Shown in pieces: positions 46,507 through 54,016 of a stretch of DNA of 64,000 bases (positions within the stretch are counted from its first letter, which is position 1; each line of letters opens with the position of its first letter). The notes below the pieces were generated by a model. The model did not search any database. It worked only from the letters and a program-made list of their open reading frames with translations, and was not told where the DNA came from. The DNA is from Psychroserpens luteus. Its GTDB lineage: Bacteria > Bacteroidota > Bacteroidia > Flavobacteriales > Flavobacteriaceae. The position numbers and the translations under genes are program-made. The stretch spans positions 124,001 to 188,000 of the forward strand of contig NZ_JADILU010000008.1 in NCBI RefSeq assembly GCF_015319355.1, given 5' to 3'.

Positions 46507-48558
46507 ATGAAAAAAGATATACTAAAAAAAGGATTTTCAAAACTCTGCACAGCCAAAGCAATGGCAGAATTATACGAAGCTAATTTTAAACAAGTTTCAA
46601 AATATGTACATGCAACCTCAAGAGGTCATGAAGCTATTCAAATAGCTTTAGGTTTACAATTATTACCTCAAGATTATGCATTTCCATATTACAGAGACGA
46701 TGCTATGCTGTTATCGTTCGGTTTAGAGCCTTACGATTTAATGTTGCAATTGTTGGCTAAAAAAGACGATCCGTTTTCTGGAGGAAGAACGTATTATGCA
46801 CATCCTAGTTTAAGGGATGATGATAAGCCAAAAATCCCACATCAATCTTCAGCAACAGGAATGCAAACCATTCCAGCGACAGGAGTTGCAATGGGAATGC
46901 AGTATAAAGAATTACAAGGTTTAGACGATAAAACACTTAAAGATTTACCATTTGTGGTATGTTCTTTAGGTGATGCCTCAGTAACCGAAGGTGAAATAGC
47001 AGAAGCTTTCCAAATGGCAGCTTTAAAGCAAATGCCAATTTTGTATTTAGTACAAGATAACGGTTGGGATATTAGTGCAAATGCAGCAGAAACTAGAGCG
47101 CAAAATGCTTTTGAATATGCTCAAGGATTTAAAGGATTAGACGCAATTTCTATTGATGGAGCAAATTTTACAGAAAGCTACGAAGCATTAGAAAAAGTAA
47201 TAGAAACTATTCGTACTGAAAGAAGACCGTTTTTGGTACACGCAAAAGTACCTTTATTAAATCATCATACTTCTGGTGTAAGAATGGAATGGTATCGTGA
47301 TGATTTGGAAGAAGCACGTTCTAGAGATCCTTATCCGGTAATAAAACAACAATTATTAGACAACGGATTTACTTCCGAAGAAATTGAAGAAATAGAGAAC
47401 TCCGCGAAAACGAAAGTACAATCCGATTTTGAAAAAGCGTTATTAGCCGAAGACCCAAAACCTGAAGATTTATTTACAAACGATTTTGTGCCAACTCCAA
47501 TAACAGAAGAAAAAGGAACTCGTTCGCCAGAAGGTGCAGATAAAGTAGTGATGGTAGATTGTGCTTTATTCGCAGTTGAAGAACTGATGAAAAAGCATAA
47601 AGAATGTTTACTTTACGGACAAGATGTAGGAGGAAGACTTGGTGGTGTTTTTAGAGAAGCTGCAACCTTAGCCCAAAAATTTGGAGACGATCGCGTTTTT
47701 AATACACCAATACAAGAAGCCTTTATTGTAGGTTCTACAGTAGGTATGAGTGCAGTTGGATTAAAACCAATTGTTGAGGTGCAATTTGCCGATTATATTT
47801 GGCCTGGCTTAAATCAGTTATTTACAGAAGTAAGTAGAAGTTGCTATTTGTCTAACGGAAAATGGCCTGTAAGCATGATTCTTCGTGTGCCAATTGGTGC
47901 TTATGGAAGTGGTGGGCCTTATCATTCTTCTTCAGTAGAAAGTGTGATTACCAATATTCGTGGTATTAAAATAGCGTATCCAAGTAATGGAGCTGATTTA
48001 AAAGGTTTAATGAAAGCAGCCTATTATGATCCAAATCCTGTTGTAATTTTAGAACACAAAGGTTTGTATTGGTCTAAGGTGAAAGGAACGCAAGGCGCAA
48101 CATCTGTTGAGCCTAGTGAAGATTATGTACTGCCTTTTGGAAAAGCATGGGTTTTACAAGAAATTTGGAAACAAGAAAATGTAGAAACATTAACTATTGT
48201 TACTTACGGAATGGGAGTGCATTGGGCAATGAATGCATCTGAAGAATTAGGAATGCAAGATCAAATTGAAGTCATAGATTTACGTACCTTATTTCCTTTA
48301 GATGAAGACACCATTATGAAATCGGTTAAGAAAACAGGAAAGTGTTTAGTGGTTACAGAAGAGCCTTCAAACAATAGTTTCGCAAGAGCATTATCTGGAA
48401 AAATACAGGAAGAATGCTTCAAATTCCTAGATGCACCAGTTATGACCATTGGTAGTGAGAATATGCCTGCAATACCGTTAAATTCTATTTTAGAAGAAAC
48501 TATGATTCCTTCTTCGGAAAAGGTTAAAGATAAGATTGAAATGTTGTTGAGTTATTAA
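46507..48558 (+). CDS. 2-oxoacid dehydrogenase E1, fused alpha and beta subunits
   Basis: Thiamine-diphosphate-dependent decarboxylase. The alpha part (about 1-330) has TSRGHEAIQIALG, YYRDDAMLLSFG and the ThDP motif GDASVTEGEIAEAFQMAALKQMPILYLVQDNGW (residues 157-189). The beta part (about 345-683) has LLYGQDVGGRLGGVFREA, RVFNTPIQEAFIVGSTVGMSAVGLKP and ILRVPIGAYGSGGPYHSSSVE. Alpha-beta fusion is common for the branched-chain enzyme of Bacteroidota. With E2 just upstream, and E3 elsewhere, it could oxidise branched-chain 2-oxoacids or phenylpyruvate; the latter would supply phenylacetyl-CoA to the neighbouring paa genes. Confidence 0.93.
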   Translation: MKKDILKKGFSKLCTAKAMAELYEANFKQVSKYVHATSRGHEAIQIALGLQLLPQDYAFPYYRDDAMLLSFGLEPYDLMLQLLAKKDDPFSGGRTYYAHPSLRDDDKPKIPHQSSATGMQTIPATGVAMGMQYKELQGLDDKTLKDLPFVVCSLGDASVTEGEIAEAFQMAALKQMPILYLVQDNGWDISANAAETRAQNAFEYAQGFKGLDAISIDGANFTESYEALEKVIETIRTERRPFLVHAKVPLLNHHTSGVRMEWYRDDLEEARSRDPYPVIKQQLLDNGFTSEEIEEIENSAKTKVQSDFEKALLAEDPKPEDLFTNDFVPTPITEEKGTRSPEGADKVVMVDCALFAVEELMKKHKECLLYGQDVGGRLGGVFREAATLAQKFGDDRVFNTPIQEAFIVGSTVGMSAVGLKPIVEVQFADYIWPGLNQLFTEVSRSCYLSNGKWPVSMILRVPIGAYGSGGPYHSSSVESVITNIRGIKIAYPSNGADLKGLMKAAYYDPNPVVILEHKGLYWSKVKGTQGATSVEPSEDYVLPFGKAWVLQEIWKQENVETLTIVTYGMGVHWAMNASEELGMQDQIEVIDLRTLFPLDEDTIMKSVKKTGKCLVVTEEPSNNSFARALSGKIQEECFKFLDAPVMTIGSENMPAIPLNSILEETMIPSSEKVKDKIEMLLSY

Positions 48559-48627
48559 AAACGATAAATTTTTAATTTAATTATTTGAATTTTGTATATT
48601 GAACCTTTAATTTATTAAACTATAACC

Positions 48628-48999
48628 ATGAAAAAACTTTTAATATTAAGCGTTGCATGTTTTCTGTTTGCAGGAAGCCAATTGTCTTTTGCTCAAACAA
48701 AAACAAAGACTCCTGTAGTGTCTTCTAGTGCAACAATTCAAAATTCTCCAAAGGAGAAGACAATGCAAATTGTTAATATGCTAGAGAGAACTAACAAGTT
48801 AAATGAAGGACAAAAGAAAGATGTATATCAAATATATTATTCTTTAGAGAGAAAGATGAAAGGAGTTGATGCTATTAAAGATGCTTCTGAAAAGAATGCT
48901 AAGAGAGCTAAAATGCAAGAATATATTAATAGTAAATTGAAAGATGTTCTAAATGAAGAGCAATATGACATATATTTAAAAAATACAGTAGCGAAGTAA
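48628..48999 (+). CDS. Small secreted helical protein (Spy/LTXXQ-like pattern)
   Basis: A signal peptide covers residues 1-22 (MKKLLILSVACFLFAGSQLSFA). The mature 100 residues are helical and basic: MQIVNMLERTNKLNEGQKKDVYQIYYSLERKMKGV (residues 46-80) and MQEYINSKLKDVLNEEQYDIYLKN. The paired helices with LNEGQKKDVY and LNEEQYDIY resemble the repeats of Spy/CpxP-type periplasmic proteins. Function unassigned. Shares a bidirectional terminator with the SulP gene. Confidence 0.7.
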   Translation: MKKLLILSVACFLFAGSQLSFAQTKTKTPVVSSSATIQNSPKEKTMQIVNMLERTNKLNEGQKKDVYQIYYSLERKMKGVDAIKDASEKNAKRAKMQEYINSKLKDVLNEEQYDIYLKNTVAK

Positions 49000-49020
49000 T
49001 TTGCGACAGCTTTAAATTTA

Positions 49021-49060
49021 AAAAGACCATAATAAATTAATTTATTATGGTCTTTTTTTT
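49021..49060. terminator. Bidirectional intrinsic terminator
   Basis: A 16-bp perfect stem, AAAAGACCATAATAAA/TTTATTATGGTCTTTT, with loop TTAA and a T-run. It sits between the convergent 48628 gene and the SulP gene, whose stop codon touches it. Confidence 0.9.
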
Positions 49061-50712
49061 TATATTTTATATTCTGAAAGTGGCTTTGTGAATTTTTCAG
49101 GATCTGCTGCTAAATGATAGCGTGGATCATCAATAGCCTCGACAATAACTTCTTTAAACTTAGGGCTTGCCTTGTACATTAATATCTTGCAATCTTCACT
49201 CAGATGCTTTAGTCTTATGGTTTTGCCTTCTGCTTCATATTTGTTTACCAAATTATAGATTGCTTCTAAAGCTGAATGATCACTCACTCGTGATTCTACA
49301 AAGTCTATTTCTACATTTTGAGGATCATTCTTAACATCAAATTTGCTATTGAAATTTTGAATTGAGCCAAAGAATAATGGTCCCCATATTTCGTAAATTT
49401 TTGTACCATCTTCTTTTATGCGTTTTCGTGCTCTAATCATTATTGCATTTTTCCAAGCAAATACTAAAGCAGATACGATGACACCAATAAAAACAGCAAT
49501 TGCGAGGTCAAATATTACTGTAACAGCAGATACAATTACAAGAACTACTGCATCTGAAAGCGGTATTTTTCTAATAATTCTAAAACTAGACCATGCAAAT
49601 GTCTCTATAACCATCATAAACATAACTCCTACTAAAGCAGCGATAGGGACTTGTTCAATATATTCATCTGTAAATAGGATAAAAGTTAATAAGGTTAATG
49701 CCATCATAATTCCAGATAAACGTCCTCTACCACCAGCATTAATATTAATAACAGTTTGACCAATCATACCACAACCACCTGTTCCTCCAAATAAACCACT
49801 CACAATATTTCCAGCACCTTGAGCAACACACTCTCTGTTTCCGTCACCTCGTGTTTCTGTTAGTTCATCTACGAGATTCATAGTCATTAAAGATTCAATA
49901 AGTCCTACTGAAGCTGCCAAAAATGCATATGGAAGAATGAATTTAAGCGTATTTAAATTGAAAGGTAAATTTTGCCAAAGTTCAGCGTTAGGAGTAGGGA
50001 ACTCGCCTTTTAGACCATCTCCACCACCTTCAATAATATAAGATCCAACAGTACTTACATCTAAATTTCCAAAAACAACAATACCAGTTGTAACCAGAAT
50101 AGCGGTTAATGCAGCTGGAACTTTTTTAGTTACTTTGGGTAGTAACCAAATAATAGCCATAGTAAGTCCAACCAATGCAAGCATTACATATAATTCAGAC
50201 CCACGCATAGGGATATCAATATATTTCTTTAAGCCATCAACTCCTATTTCCAATTCTTTATGAGAGAACATACGAACTTGAGCCATAAAAATGACAATTG
50301 CCAATCCATTTACAAATCCCATCATAACCGAGTGTGGAATTAAACGTACAAAACGACCTAATTTTAATACACCAGCTCCTACTTGAATGACTCCCATTAA
50401 TATTACTGCAGCTAATAAATAAAAATAGCCCATGTTGTCAACAGGAATATCAAATAAAAGTCCTTTAGAGTGACCTTCTGAAATAAGATTAACAAAAATA
50501 ACAGCTACAGCACCTGCAGCTCCAGAAATTAATCCAGGACGTCCTCCAAACACAGCTGTTATTAGCCCAACAATAAAAGCTCCAGATAATGCGACTAAAG
50601 GATCTATTTGTGCTACAAAAGCAAAAGCGACAACCTCAGGAATCATTGCTAATGATACAGTGATACCTGCAAGAATGTCATTCTTTGGGTTTTGAGTAAA
50701 TTTTTTGATCAT
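49060..50712 (-). CDS. SulP-family anion permease with STAS domain
   Basis: About 10-12 membrane segments (about residues 10-420) with ISGAAGAVAVIFVNL, FVNGLAIVIFMAQVRMF, AASVGLIESLMTMNLVDELT and GGTGGCGMIGQTVININAGGRGRLSGI (residues 307-333), typical of SulP transporters. A C-terminal STAS domain (about 440-540) follows. The preferred start is ATG at 50712 (MIKKFTQNPKNDILAGITVSLAMIPE); 50730 would add six residues. Substrate may be sulfate, bicarbonate or another anion. Single-gene unit. Confidence 0.9.
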   Translation of the reverse strand: MIKKFTQNPKNDILAGITVSLAMIPEVVAFAFVAQIDPLVALSGAFIVGLITAVFGGRPGLISGAAGAVAVIFVNLISEGHSKGLLFDIPVDNMGYFYLLAAVILMGVIQVGAGVLKLGRFVRLIPHSVMMGFVNGLAIVIFMAQVRMFSHKELEIGVDGLKKYIDIPMRGSELYVMLALVGLTMAIIWLLPKVTKKVPAALTAILVTTGIVVFGNLDVSTVGSYIIEGGGDGLKGEFPTPNAELWQNLPFNLNTLKFILPYAFLAASVGLIESLMTMNLVDELTETRGDGNRECVAQGAGNIVSGLFGGTGGCGMIGQTVININAGGRGRLSGIMMALTLLTFILFTDEYIEQVPIAALVGVMFMMVIETFAWSSFRIIRKIPLSDAVVLVIVSAVTVIFDLAIAVFIGVIVSALVFAWKNAIMIRARKRIKEDGTKIYEIWGPLFFGSIQNFNSKFDVKNDPQNVEIDFVESRVSDHSALEAIYNLVNKYEAEGKTIRLKHLSEDCKILMYKASPKFKEVIVEAIDDPRYHLAADPEKFTKPLSEYKI

Positions 50713-50801
50713 TTTTTGACCTAATATCATAATAAGCGTCTCTTAAAAGTCGGCAAAGATAGGCTTTTTGAAATGAAGCACAAATAGAGAGCGTTTAACA
50801 C

Positions 50802-50834
50802 AAAAAAAGCATCACCTTTTTTAAGATGATGCTT
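50802..50834 (-). terminator. Intrinsic terminator of the DUF5522-hutU-DUF4136 unit
   Basis: On the minus strand, GCATCATCTT pairs with AAGGTGATGC (one G-U) around an A-rich loop, followed by a T-run. It lies 27 bp past the DUF4136 stop. Confidence 0.85.
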
Positions 50835-50860
50835 CGTTTATTTTATTTCAGAAAAAAATG

Positions 50861-51460
50861 TTATTCTTCAAATACTGGAGGATATTTTTTCATAATTTTA
50901 GAGACAAACTCATTTATTTTGGCTTCTTTTTTCTCTACACTTCTACTACTTAAAAGTCCGGTTCCCATACCTTGCCAAATCAATTCTTTTTTATTAGCAT
51001 CAATAAGGTCTACGTAAAGAGTTCCTTCTGTTCTTGTTGTAACTGAGGTGTTGTTATAATTGTTCCAATACCAAGGATTCCATCCCCAACCATAACCGTA
51101 AGATCCATAGCCATTGTTGTAAATATTAACACGTTCTCTAGATTTAGTAAAAATACTAACTAATAAATCTGGGTTTTCAGATTTTGTAAAGCCTTTAGCT
51201 AAAAGTTCAGCTTCAACAGCACGTAGAATTCTACGTTTATCAAGATCACTAATTTCTGCTTTATCAATACCTGTTTTGAAAAAGGCAAAGGTTTTGTAAT
51301 TAGCAAAATTTGCTTCTTTATCATAATCTGCAGCAACTTGTACAGAGCTGCATGATGTTATCGCGAGAGTCACAATCAAAATAGGAAGTAATTTTAATAT
51401 TCTTTTACTCACATCACTTATATTTTTTAAGTGTTCGTGAACATTTCTTAAATGTTTCAT
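50861..51460 (-). CDS. DUF4136 lipoprotein
   Basis: About 199 residues with the preferred ATG at 51460 (MKHLRNVHEHLKNISDVSKRILKLLP); a start at 51508 would overlap the end of hutU. The lipobox is VTLAITSC. The domain shows VAADYDKEANFANYKTFAFF, DLDKRRILRAVEAELLAKGF and NPDLLVSIFTKSRERVNIYNNG, then an aromatic, glycine-rich insert (GYGSYGYGWGWNPWYWNNYNN), and ends with GTLYVDLIDANKKELIWQGMG, the DUF4136 signature. Its function is unknown. It follows hutU closely and may be co-transcribed, but a functional link with histidine catabolism is not evident. Confidence 0.85.
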   Translation of the reverse strand: MKHLRNVHEHLKNISDVSKRILKLLPILIVTLAITSCSSVQVAADYDKEANFANYKTFAFFKTGIDKAEISDLDKRRILRAVEAELLAKGFTKSENPDLLVSIFTKSRERVNIYNNGYGSYGYGWGWNPWYWNNYNNTSVTTRTEGTLYVDLIDANKKELIWQGMGTGLLSSRSVEKKEAKINEFVSKIMKKYPPVFEE

Positions 51461-51479
51461 ATCTTTTGTATTTGAGTTA

Positions 51480-53480
51480 TTATAATGATTCCAATAATTT
51501 TTCATCAACGATGTTAGGAAGTGTTACCTTTAAATTTGGTTCATTTTCCATGGCACGTTTGATGGCAAAAATCGCTTCTTCATTTCTTGCCCAACTTCGT
51601 CTTGAGATTCCGTTATTGACATCCCAAAAGAGCATTGATTTTAAGCGTTTTTCTGCTTCTATACTACCATCAAGAACCATACCAAAACCACCGTTTATGA
51701 CTTCGCCCCAACCAACACCTCCACCATTGTGAATGCTAACCCAAGTGGCTCCTCTAAAACTATCTCCAATAACATTTTGAATTGCCATGTCTGCTGTAAA
51801 ACGAGAGCCATCATATATATTGCTGGTTTCACGATAAGGAGAATCTGTTCCTGAGACGTCATGATGATCTCTTCCTAGGATGACAGTCTCTATCTCACCA
51901 TTTTTAATTGCGTTATTGAACGCTTCAGCAATTTTCATTCGTCCTTCAGCATCAGCGTATAGAATTCTTGCTTGAGAACCGACTACTAATTTGTTTTCTT
52001 GAGCGCCTTTAATCCATTGGATGTTGTCAGCCATTTGTTGTTGGATCTCTTCAGGAGAATTCTTTTTGATTTCTTCAAGAACAGCACAAGCAATAGCATC
52101 TGTCTTTGCTAAATCTTCTGGTTTACCTGAAGCACAAACCCATCTAAACGGACCAAAACCATAATCAAAACACATAGGACCCATTATATCTTGAACGTAT
52201 GAAGGGTATTTGAAATCTATTCCGTTTTCTGCCATAATATCTGCTCCAGCTCGAGAAGCTTCTAAAAGGAACGCATTTCCGTAGTCAAAAAAATAGGTTC
52301 CTTTAGCAGTATGCTTATTAATAGCTTTCGTATGACGACGCAATGTTTCTTGAACTTTTTCTTTAAAAAGAACAGGATTGTTAGCCATCATATCATTAGC
52401 ATCTTCAAAAGATATATCTACTGGATAATAACCTCCAGCCCAAGGATTATGAAGTGAAGTTTGGTCACTTCCTAAATCAATATGAATATTTGATTCATCA
52501 AATTTTTCCCAGACATCTACGATATTTCCTAAGTATGCAATTGATATAGTTTCTTTTTTTGCTTTAGCTTTGTTTACTCTCTCAACTAACTGATTTAAAT
52601 CTGTGATTTTTTCATTAATCCAACCTTGATCTAATCGTAATTGAGTGATTTTAGGATTTACTTCTGCACAAACGGTAATACAGCCTGCAATATTTCCAGC
52701 TTTTGGTTGTGCTCCAGACATTCCGCCAAGTCCAGATGTCACAAATAAATTGCCTTTAGGCTCTTTTTTGATTTTTCTGAAACCATTTAAAACTGTAATT
52801 GTGGTTCCGTGAACTATGCCTTGAGGACCAATGTACATAAAGCTTCCAGCTGTCATTTGACCATATTGAGTAACACCTAGCGCATTGAATTTTTCCCAAT
52901 CATCAGGTTTTGAGTAGTTAGGGATCATCATTCCGTTGGTTACTACAACTCTTGGCGCTCCTTTATGACTTGGAAATAATCCCATTGGATGACCAGAATA
53001 CATGGCAAGTGTTTGTTCATCATTCATTTCACAAAGGTATTTCATTGTCAATCTGTATTGTGCCCAATTAGAAAACACACCTCCATTTCCTCCATAAGTG
53101 ATGAGCTCATGCGGATGTTGTGCCACAGCATGATCCAAATTATTCTGGATCATTAACATTATTGCTGCTGCTTGTTTTGACTTGGCAGGATATTCTTCAA
53201 TTGGTCGTGCATACATTTTATAGTCTGGACGTAAACGATACATGTAAATTCTTCCGTAGGTGTTTAATTCATTTTTAAATTCTGGAAGTAAGGTCTCGTG
53301 ATGTGCTTTGTCAAAATAGCGAAGTGCATTTTTTAATGATAATTTTTGTTCTTCCGAAGAAAGAATAGCTTTACGCTTAGGTGCATGATTTATAGATGAA
53401 TCATACGGTTTAGGTTCAGGTAAAACGCTTGGGATTCCTTCTTTTATTTGATATTGAAATGATATTTTATTCGTTGGCAT
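51480..53480 (-). CDS. hutU: Urocanate hydratase
   Basis: Converts urocanate to imidazolonepropionate in histidine degradation. The 666 residues are longer than the roughly 560 of the Pseudomonas enzyme and represent the extended form. Motifs are ITYGGNGGVFSNWAQYRL, GHPMGLFPSH, GQMTAGSFMYIGPQGIVHGT, GLGGMSGAQPKAG (NAD binding) and FDYGFGPFRWVCASGKPEDLA. Other hut genes are not nearby, so the pathway is dispersed. The start overlaps the stop of the small DUF5522 gene (TAATG). Confidence 0.95.
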   Translation of the reverse strand: MPTNKISFQYQIKEGIPSVLPEPKPYDSSINHAPKRKAILSSEEQKLSLKNALRYFDKAHHETLLPEFKNELNTYGRIYMYRLRPDYKMYARPIEEYPAKSKQAAAIMLMIQNNLDHAVAQHPHELITYGGNGGVFSNWAQYRLTMKYLCEMNDEQTLAMYSGHPMGLFPSHKGAPRVVVTNGMMIPNYSKPDDWEKFNALGVTQYGQMTAGSFMYIGPQGIVHGTTITVLNGFRKIKKEPKGNLFVTSGLGGMSGAQPKAGNIAGCITVCAEVNPKITQLRLDQGWINEKITDLNQLVERVNKAKAKKETISIAYLGNIVDVWEKFDESNIHIDLGSDQTSLHNPWAGGYYPVDISFEDANDMMANNPVLFKEKVQETLRRHTKAINKHTAKGTYFFDYGNAFLLEASRAGADIMAENGIDFKYPSYVQDIMGPMCFDYGFGPFRWVCASGKPEDLAKTDAIACAVLEEIKKNSPEEIQQQMADNIQWIKGAQENKLVVGSQARILYADAEGRMKIAEAFNNAIKNGEIETVILGRDHHDVSGTDSPYRETSNIYDGSRFTADMAIQNVIGDSFRGATWVSIHNGGGVGWGEVINGGFGMVLDGSIEAEKRLKSMLFWDVNNGISRRSWARNEEAIFAIKRAMENEPNLKVTLPNIVDEKLLESL

Positions 53481-53641
53481 TACTTTTTTTTTAAAGTGTT
53501 TTTGTCAAATCCATATGGGCAATGTCTACAGCCACTTTCACAACAATAGCCTCTTCTTAAAAGATATTGCTCTGTAAAACAACGATAGCCTTCTGGTGTT
53601 AAATAGAAATCTCCGTCTTCTAAAGGGATTATTTTCTTCAT
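53480..53641 (-). CDS. DUF5522-like small cysteine-rich protein
   Basis: 53 residues beginning MKKIIPLEDGDFYLTPEGYRC and containing GYCCESGCRHCPYGF, a CC-x3-C-x2-C cluster suited to binding a metal or an Fe-S cluster. The small size and this cluster match the DUF5522 family, whose function is unknown. The stop overlaps the hutU ATG (TAATG), so the two are translationally coupled, and a -7 box (TAACTTTG on the minus strand, 53655-53648) ends 6 bp before the ATG. Confidence 0.8.
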   Translation of the reverse strand: MKKIIPLEDGDFYLTPEGYRCFTEQYLLRRGYCCESGCRHCPYGFDKNTLKKK

Positions 53642-53647
53642 ATATTA

Positions 53648-53655
53648 CAAAGTTA
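53648..53655 (-). promoter_or_regulatory. -7 box of the DUF5522-hutU unit
   Basis: TAACTTTG on the minus strand matches TAnnTTTG. It is so close to the DUF5522 ATG that the mRNA would be leaderless or nearly so. Confidence 0.45.
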
Positions 53656-53689
53656 CGTAAATTGGAAAGATTTTTGAGTAGTGTTTAAT

Positions 53690-54013
53690 ATGGTAATAAT
53701 TTCAAAATTTTTGGTTCCTAGAGGATACATAGGTATCACTATTTTTCCGTTTATTTTTCTGAAATATTATAACTTGAAATCAAATGCTGTTTTAATGAAT
53801 CATGAGAAGATTCATTTGAGACAGCAATTAGAATTGTTAGTGATTCCTTTTTATGTTTTTTATGTTGTTGAGTTTTCAATACGCTTAATACAATACAAGA
53901 AATGGTATTTGGCATATCAAAATATTTCTTTTGAACGTGAAGCGTTTACAAAAGAAAAAGACCTTAATTATTTAAAATCAAGGTCTTTTTGGAGTTTTAG
54001 AAATTATTTTTAA
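53690..54013 (+). CDS. Small membrane protein with HExxH motif
   Basis: 107 residues. The N-terminal half is hydrophobic (MVIISKFLVPRGYIGITIFPFIFLKYY), followed by NHEKIHLRQQLELLVIPFYVFYVVEFSIRLIQYK (residues 37-70), where HEKIH fits the zinc-metalloprotease HExxH pattern and a further Glu occurs in NISFEREAF. Homologous small proteins are familiar in flavobacteria as hypothetical proteins. I prefer the ATG at 53690 over the GTG at 53681. Peptidase activity is not demonstrated. The end of the coding sequence contains a terminator hairpin. A decayed copy lies at about 59690-59960. Confidence 0.75.
   Translation: MVIISKFLVPRGYIGITIFPFIFLKYYNLKSNAVLMNHEKIHLRQQLELLVIPFYVFYVVEFSIRLIQYKKWYLAYQNISFEREAFTKEKDLNYLKSRSFWSFRNYF
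53956..53990. terminator. Bidirectional terminator within the end of the HExxH gene
   Basis: AAAAAGACCTT and AAGGTCTTTTT form an 11-bp stem with A/T tails on both strands. It lies inside the last codons of the HExxH gene and downstream of the giant minus-strand gene (stop at 54017), so it can end the latter transcript. Confidence 0.7.
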
Positions 54014-54016
54014 ATA

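Noticed and set aside
46239-46556. Minus-strand ORF of 105 codons rich in CHSEQSEES and RFSPRNDN.
   Set aside because: It is antisense to the ends of E2 and E1 and is made largely of the palindromic repeats translated in reverse, a common false ORF.
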